From Chromatiaceae bacterium (GTDB lineage Bacteria; Pseudomonadota; Gammaproteobacteria; Chromatiales; Chromatiaceae): a DNA stretch of 9,189 nucleotides. The stretch covers positions 1 through 9,189 of the forward strand of contig JAFGTZ010000204.1 in assembly GCA_016938795.1 (NCBI GenBank). Reading direction: 5' to 3'. This document shows, in pieces, positions 5,360 through 9,189 of this stretch (the first letter of the stretch is position 1; each line of letters begins with the position of its first letter). The translations under genes and the position numbers were made by a program. The notes below the pieces were generated by a model. It did not search any database. It saw only the letters and a list, made by a program, of their open reading frames with translations, and was not told the origin of the DNA.

Positions 5360-5805
5360 GCGCACCCAGTTACCACGAGGATTTTTTTCTCTGGACCCAA
5401 CAGCAGGCCGCCCTGCTCCGGCAGGGGCAATGGAGCACGCTCGATGCGGCGAATCTGGCCGAGGAAATCGAAAGCATGGGTAAAAGCGACCGCCGCGCTT
5501 TGACCAGTCATCTGGTTAATCTGTTGCTGCACCGGCTCAAGTGGGACTACCAGCCCAGGCGACGTGGCATGAGCTGGCGGCTGTCGATGCGCAATGCACG
5601 CCGCGAAATCGGGCTGATTCTGGACGATAGCCCGAGTCTGCGCCGTCAGTTGCCGGATCTGATCGAGACCGCCTATGCCGCAGCGCGCCGCGACGCTGCC
5701 GAGGAAACCGGATTGCCGCTGGAGACCTTTCCCGAACACTGCCCGTTCGAGGTCGAACAGCTGCTGGACGATGCCGGGCCGGACCATTCCGCGCCGACGC
5801 CATAA
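5356..5805 (+). CDS. DUF29 family protein inside the cas operon
   Basis: This encodes 149 residues. ATG 5356 overlaps the cas8b stop (ATGA), with AGGAG at 5341-5345. The frame is open far upstream, but DUF29 homology begins only at this start. Family features: YHEDFFLWTQQQAALLRQG near the N-terminus, then LAEEIESMGKSDRRAL, then HLVNLLLHRLKW with a basic helix. The later NARREI and PDLIETAYAAAR segments and the C-terminal FPEHCPFEVEQLLDD are also typical. The length is normal for the family. DUF29 proteins are all-helical, of unknown function, and abundant in cyanobacteria and purple sulfur bacteria, often in many copies per genome. The coupling to cas8b and the co-directional cas7 31 bases downstream mean it would be made with Cascade. 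It could be an accessory part or a passive passenger; the sequence does not decide. Confidence 0.9.
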   Translation: MSAPSYHEDFFLWTQQQAALLRQGQWSTLDAANLAEEIESMGKSDRRALTSHLVNLLLHRLKWDYQPRRRGMSWRLSMRNARREIGLILDDSPSLRRQLPDLIETAYAAARRDAAEETGLPLETFPEHCPFEVEQLLDDAGPDHSAPTP

Positions 5806-5836
5806 CTTCACACGAGGCTGTTAAGGAGCAACACCC

Positions 5837-6823
5837 ATGACCACCATCACCAACCGCTACGAAATCCTCTTTCTCTACGAGGCGCGCGACTGCAACCCCA
5901 ACGGCGATCCGCTCGACGAGAACCGTCCGCGCACCGACCCCGAGACCGGCGTGGCCACGGTGAGCGACGTGCGCATCAAGCGCACCGTGCGCGACTATCT
6001 GCTGAGCCTGGAGCCGGATGTCGAGAAGCGTCTGGCCGCCGGGCGCGAGATCCTCATCCGCGACACCCTCAAGCCCGATGGCCATCTGGCCCAGGGCGAG
6101 GATCGCGCCGAGCAATTCCTCGATGCGGCGGCCAAGGGCAAGAAGGGCGAGGCCAAACGCCAGGCCGTGCAGGAGGCGGTGGTCTCGGGTTGCATCGACG
6201 CGCGTCTGTTCGGCGCCACCTTGCCGCTGGGCAAGACCAATCCTTCGCTGCAACTGACCGGCCCGGTGCAGTTCTCGGCCTTCAACCGCTCGCTGCATCG
6301 CGTCAGCCCCACCCTGGTGCAGCAGACCGCCGCCTACGCGGGCAATGCCAATGCCAACCAGAAGTCCTTCGCCGAACGCTGGCTGCTGCCCTATGCCCTG
6401 ATCGCGGCCTACGGCGTGGTGAACGAGGTGGCCGCGCGCAGCACCGGCCTGAGCGAGGACGACCTGGGGCAACTCTTCGCAGGACTCTGGCAGGGCACGG
6501 CGGCGCTCAACACCCACTCCAAGCTCGGTCATGATCCGCTGCTGCTGGTGGTGGCCGAGTATCAGAGCGGCTACCGTCTTGGCGCCCTGACGCAACGCCT
6601 CGCACTTGCCAACCAGCGCGTCGAGGACACGGCGTTGCGCTCGACCCAGGACTTCGAGCTGGAGGTGAGCGCACTGCTCGCGGCCTGGAGCGCCTATCCG
6701 CGCCTGCTCGGGCTGCATGTCATGCAGGATGGGCGTCTGCGTTGCCGGACTGGCGAGGAGACGGGCGATTTTGGCGCACTGGCTCGCGCGGCTGGGCTCA
6801 AGGTCGCGGATCTGGGGCTCTAG
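5837..6823 (+). CDS. cas7: Cas7 (Csh2 type), type I-B Cascade backbone
   Basis: This encodes 328 residues, starting at ATG 5837 with AAGGAG (5823-5828) 8 bases upstream. Cas7 subunits form the helical filament along the crRNA spacer in Cascade and hold the guide for pairing with target DNA. The N-terminus carries the Cas7/Csh2 signature: YEILFLYEARDCNPNGDP (8-25), then VSDVRIKRTVRDYL (42-55). Further typical blocks are DARLFGATLP (121-130), LTGPVQFSAFNRSLHRV (140-156) and the C-terminal SAYPRLLGLHVM (285-296). A Lys-rich stretch (about 100-108) may be a flexible loop. The length fits the family. The gene ends at TAG 6821-6823, two bases before cas5, so the two are probably coupled. It is intact, and together with Cas8b it is the main basis for the type I-B assignment. 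Confidence 0.94.
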   Translation: MTTITNRYEILFLYEARDCNPNGDPLDENRPRTDPETGVATVSDVRIKRTVRDYLLSLEPDVEKRLAAGREILIRDTLKPDGHLAQGEDRAEQFLDAAAKGKKGEAKRQAVQEAVVSGCIDARLFGATLPLGKTNPSLQLTGPVQFSAFNRSLHRVSPTLVQQTAAYAGNANANQKSFAERWLLPYALIAAYGVVNEVAARSTGLSEDDLGQLFAGLWQGTAALNTHSKLGHDPLLLVVAEYQSGYRLGALTQRLALANQRVEDTALRSTQDFELEVSALLAAWSAYPRLLGLHVMQDGRLRCRTGEETGDFGALARAAGLKVADLGL

Positions 6824-6825
6824 CC

Positions 6826-7542
6826 ATGCGCACCCTGGTCTTCGACATCGGCGGCGACTATGCGCTCTTCAAGAAGCCGTACTCGCCCATGAGTCCGGTG
6901 AGCTATCCGCTGCCGCCGCCCCCGGCGGTGCTGGGGATGCTCGGTGCGCTGCTCGGGATCGACAAGGATGCCTATCACCGCCGGCTGGGCTGGGATCGGG
7001 TGCGCGTTGCGGTGGCGCCGCGCGCGCCGCTGCGCACCTTTCGCGCCGCGCTCAATCTGCTCCAGACCAAGGACGGCACCGATGGCTATTTCCGCCCGCG
7101 CGCCGGGCAGAACACCCATACCCAGTTGCCCTGTACCTTTCTGCGCGAGCCGCGCTTTCGCGTGCTGGTGGCCGGGCTCGATGCCGGGCTCGCCGATGAG
7201 CTGAGCGAGCTGCTGCGCGCGGGCCGATCCCAGTACACGGTGACGCTGGGGCTGGCAAACTGTCTGGCCGAGCTTGACTGGGTGTGCGAGGGCGAGGCCG
7301 AGCCACTGGGCGCCGGGACGCATCGGCTCGACAGCGCCGTGCCGCTCGGCGACGGGGTGCGGGTGCACTATGAGGACGGGCGGCGCTATCACCGGGTGCG
7401 CATCCCGGCGCTCATGGACGCGCAGCGTGTGGTTCAACGTTATCAGGAGATTGTGCTTGCCGAGGATGCCGAACCCATCCGCGTCGAGACACCGGAGGGA
7501 CTCTGTCATGCCATCGGCAGCCACTGTCTGGCCTTTCTCTGA
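6826..7542 (+). CDS. cas5: Cas5 (type I-B), crRNA 5'-handle subunit
   Basis: This encodes 238 residues. ATG 6826 follows the cas7 stop by 2 bases and matches the family start; an in-frame ATG at 6742 would lie inside cas7 and add unrelated residues. No strong ribosome binding site precedes it (only a GGGG run near 6815), so translation probably depends on cas7. Cas5 caps the 5' handle of the crRNA and joins Cas8b to the Cas7 filament. Signatures: FDIGGDYALFKKPYSP (6-21), SYPLPPPPAVLGMLGALLG (26-44), which is the typical Cas5 N-terminal loop and helix, and RTFRAALNLLQTK further on. The 3' end overlaps the cas3 start by 35 bases. The gene looks intact and of normal length. Confidence 0.9.
   Translation: MRTLVFDIGGDYALFKKPYSPMSPVSYPLPPPPAVLGMLGALLGIDKDAYHRRLGWDRVRVAVAPRAPLRTFRAALNLLQTKDGTDGYFRPRAGQNTHTQLPCTFLREPRFRVLVAGLDAGLADELSELLRAGRSQYTVTLGLANCLAELDWVCEGEAEPLGAGTHRLDSAVPLGDGVRVHYEDGRRYHRVRIPALMDAQRVVQRYQEIVLAEDAEPIRVETPEGLCHAIGSHCLAFL
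7494..7498 (+). promoter_or_regulatory. Ribosome binding site fixing the cas3 start
   Basis: GGAGG lies 9 bases before ATG 7508, inside the end of cas5. The open frame extends upstream to 7274, but this site and the position of the first HD-domain histidine (residue 16) support ATG 7508. Confidence 0.7.
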
Positions 7543-9189
7543 GTGCGAGGCCCATCCGGGCGATGTGCTCGCGGCGCATTTGGAGCGGGTGGCCGAGCGC
7601 GCGGCGGGGAGCATTGCACCGGGCGCGCGCCCCGAGATTGCGGCCATCGCCTTCGTTGCCGGGCTCTTTCACGATCTTGGCAAGGCCACACCCTGGTTTC
7701 AGCGCTATCTGCGCGGCTCGGGGCCGCGTTCGGCGCTTAGCCATCACGGCGAGCTCGGCGCGCTGCTTGCTTGGTGGTACAGCGCCGAACTCGACTGGCC
7801 GCTGTAGCAACGGTTGGCCGTGTTTAGCGCGGTGCGCCGCCACCATGGCGCGCTGCGCATTCAGGACTGGCCGATGCTGCTGGAACAGAGCCGGGCCGAG
7901 TTTCGCGACCCGGAGAGTCCGCTGCGCACCCAGCTCGGGGCGCTCGATGGGAAGGGAATCGCCACCTGGTTGGCTGAGGTGGCGGCGCGTCAGCCTGAGC
8001 GCTCGCTCCTCGCGACGCCCGAGATCCCAACCCTGGAGCGGGTTGAGGTCCGCTTGCGCGAAGTTGGCGGCTCGAAGCTGCGCCGGGCCTATCAGGCGCT
8101 GGATGAGGCGCTGGCGACGCTGGCCGGCTTTGGCGCGCTGCTCGCGGTCGATAAGACCGACGCGGCCTTGCAGGGGGCGCGGATTTCCCGTCAGACGCTG
8201 CCCGCAGATGCCGTGGCCGGCTACAAGGCCAGGGTTCTGGCCGGTCAAGACGCTCTTGCAGGGCCGGCCGAGACGCTCAATCAGCGGCGTGAGCGCATCG
8301 CCGACACCCTTAGCGCGACCTGGCTCGCCCATCTCGACCAGCCGCTACTGACCTTCACCGCCCCGACCGGCGCGGGCAAGACGCTGAGCATCCTGCACGG
8401 CGCGCTTCAGGTGCGTGCGCGCCTCGCCGAGCGCTGCGGCGTGGCCCCGCGCATCATTTACTGCCTGCCCTTCACCTCGGTGATCGACCAGAATCATGCC
8501 GTGCTGCGGGCCGTGCTGCGGGCCGCCGGACTGCCCGAGCGCGAGGATCTGCTGCTCAAGCACCATCATCTGAGCGAGAGCCGCTTTCGCACCGAGGACC
8601 GTGAGCATGAGGCCGATGGCGCCGGTCAGTTACTCACCGAGACCTGGCAGAGCGAGATTGTGGTGACGACCTTTCATCAGCTCTTGCACACGCTGCTCAG
8701 TCCGCTGAATGCCAATCTCAAGCGCGCCGGTCAGCTCACCGGGGCGCTCATTCTGCTCGATGAGGTGCAGGCGCTGCCGCTGCGCTACTGGGAGGCGCTG
8801 CGCCAGCTCTTTCTGGGGCTGGCGCGCGTGGCCGACGCGCGCATGGTGCTGCTCACCGCGACCCGTCCGCTGATTTTTCAGCCCGGCGATGCCGTCGAGC
8901 TGCTGCCTGATCATGGGGCGCATTTCCGCGCGCTCAATCGCACCCGGCTGCATCTGCACCATCGCGAACCGCTCACGCTTGGGGACTTTGCCGAGCGGCT
9001 CATCGAGAGGCTCGCCGAGCAGGAAGGCCCCACGCTCATCATCCTCAACCGCCGTCGTGCCGTGCGCGATCTGTTCGGCGCACTTGCCGAGGCGCTGCCC
9101 GAGCGCCCGCTCATCGCGCTCTCGACCCATCTGACGCCGCGCGATCGGCGCGCGCGCATCCGACTCATCCAGCGCCTGCAACGTCAGGG
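7508..9189 (+). pseudogene. cas3: Cas3 helicase-nuclease, interrupted by an in-frame amber stop and cut by the window end
   Basis: Cas3 is the nuclease-helicase that Cascade recruits to shred target DNA. The frame runs from ATG 7508 to the window edge but contains TAG at 7805-7807 (codon 100). On both sides the same frame codes for clear Cas3 sequence, so a single base change explains it (for example CAG to TAG). Before the stop lie HD nuclease residues: His 16 and 24, the HD pair in FHDLGK (codons 55-56) and SHHGELGAL (His 79-80). After it lie the further HD-domain RRHHGALR (112-113), Walker A TGAGKT (GAGKT at 8369-8383), motif II DEVQ (8759-8770) and motif III LTATRP (8852-8869), with motif V-like THLTPRDRRARI near the window end. 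The stop leaves a 99-residue N-terminal piece. Restart at ATG 7874, with a weak AGGA before it, would yield a helicase without a complete HD domain. Readthrough or a sequencing error are alternatives. Confidence 0.87.

Noticed and set aside
3899..5365. 488-codon open frame on the minus strand opposite cas8b
   Set aside because: Its codons mirror the GC-biased cas8b frame, the translation has no recognisable domains, and cas8b is well supported. Long antisense frames are expected in such GC-rich DNA.
5537..6718. 393-codon open frame on the minus strand opposite DUF29 and cas7
   Set aside because: Shadow of the cas7 frame with low-complexity composition and no family resemblance.
7412..8332. 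306-codon open frame on the minus strand opposite the cas3 stop region
   Set aside because: It has no domain resemblance and runs over well-supported Cas3 coding sequence. It is most likely a shadow.

Overview
The window is a GC-rich bacterial CRISPR-Cas and defence locus. It holds the 3' part of a type III-B (Cmr) operon, an oppositely oriented toxin-antitoxin pair, and most of a type I-B operon. The high GC content, strong G/C preference at third codon positions, classical Shine-Dalgarno sites and a DUF29 gene fit a gammaproteobacterium of the purple sulfur bacterium kind (Chromatiales). That placement is inference; no taxonomic marker gene is present.

Positions 1-2123 (+) carry the end of cmr4, then cmr5 and cmr6, tightly packed (3-base gap, then a 4-base ATGA overlap). 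These are the backbone, small-subunit and crRNA 3'-end subunits of a Cmr RNA-guided RNA-targeting complex. The earlier cmr genes (cas10/cmr2, cmr1, cmr3) would lie left of the window.

Positions 2148-2901 (-) carry an antitoxin of the DUF1778 ribbon-helix-helix type followed by an overlapping GNAT acetyltransferase toxin (TacT/AtaT type). Upstream of the antitoxin is a palindrome-rich segment, about 2935-2993, that could be its operator. On the + strand, 3122-3481 is a well-formed 119-codon gene of unknown function. It is followed by a 105-base gap containing an imperfect direct repeat.

Positions 3587-9189 (+) hold the type I-B operon: cas8b, a DUF29 gene, cas7, cas5 and cas3 (cut by the window edge). 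Cas8b, Cas7 and Cas5 should form a Cascade complex on crRNA. A strong ribosome binding site and in-frame ATG inside cas8b predict a separately translated Cas11b small subunit. The DUF29 gene is joined to cas8b by a 4-base overlap. cas3 is interrupted by one in-frame amber codon inside its HD nuclease domain while the reading frame stays open on both sides, so the interference nuclease is probably inactive or truncated unless the stop is read through or is an error.

No CRISPR array, cas6, cas1, cas2 or cas4 is present in the window, and no tRNA, rRNA or insertion sequence was recognised.
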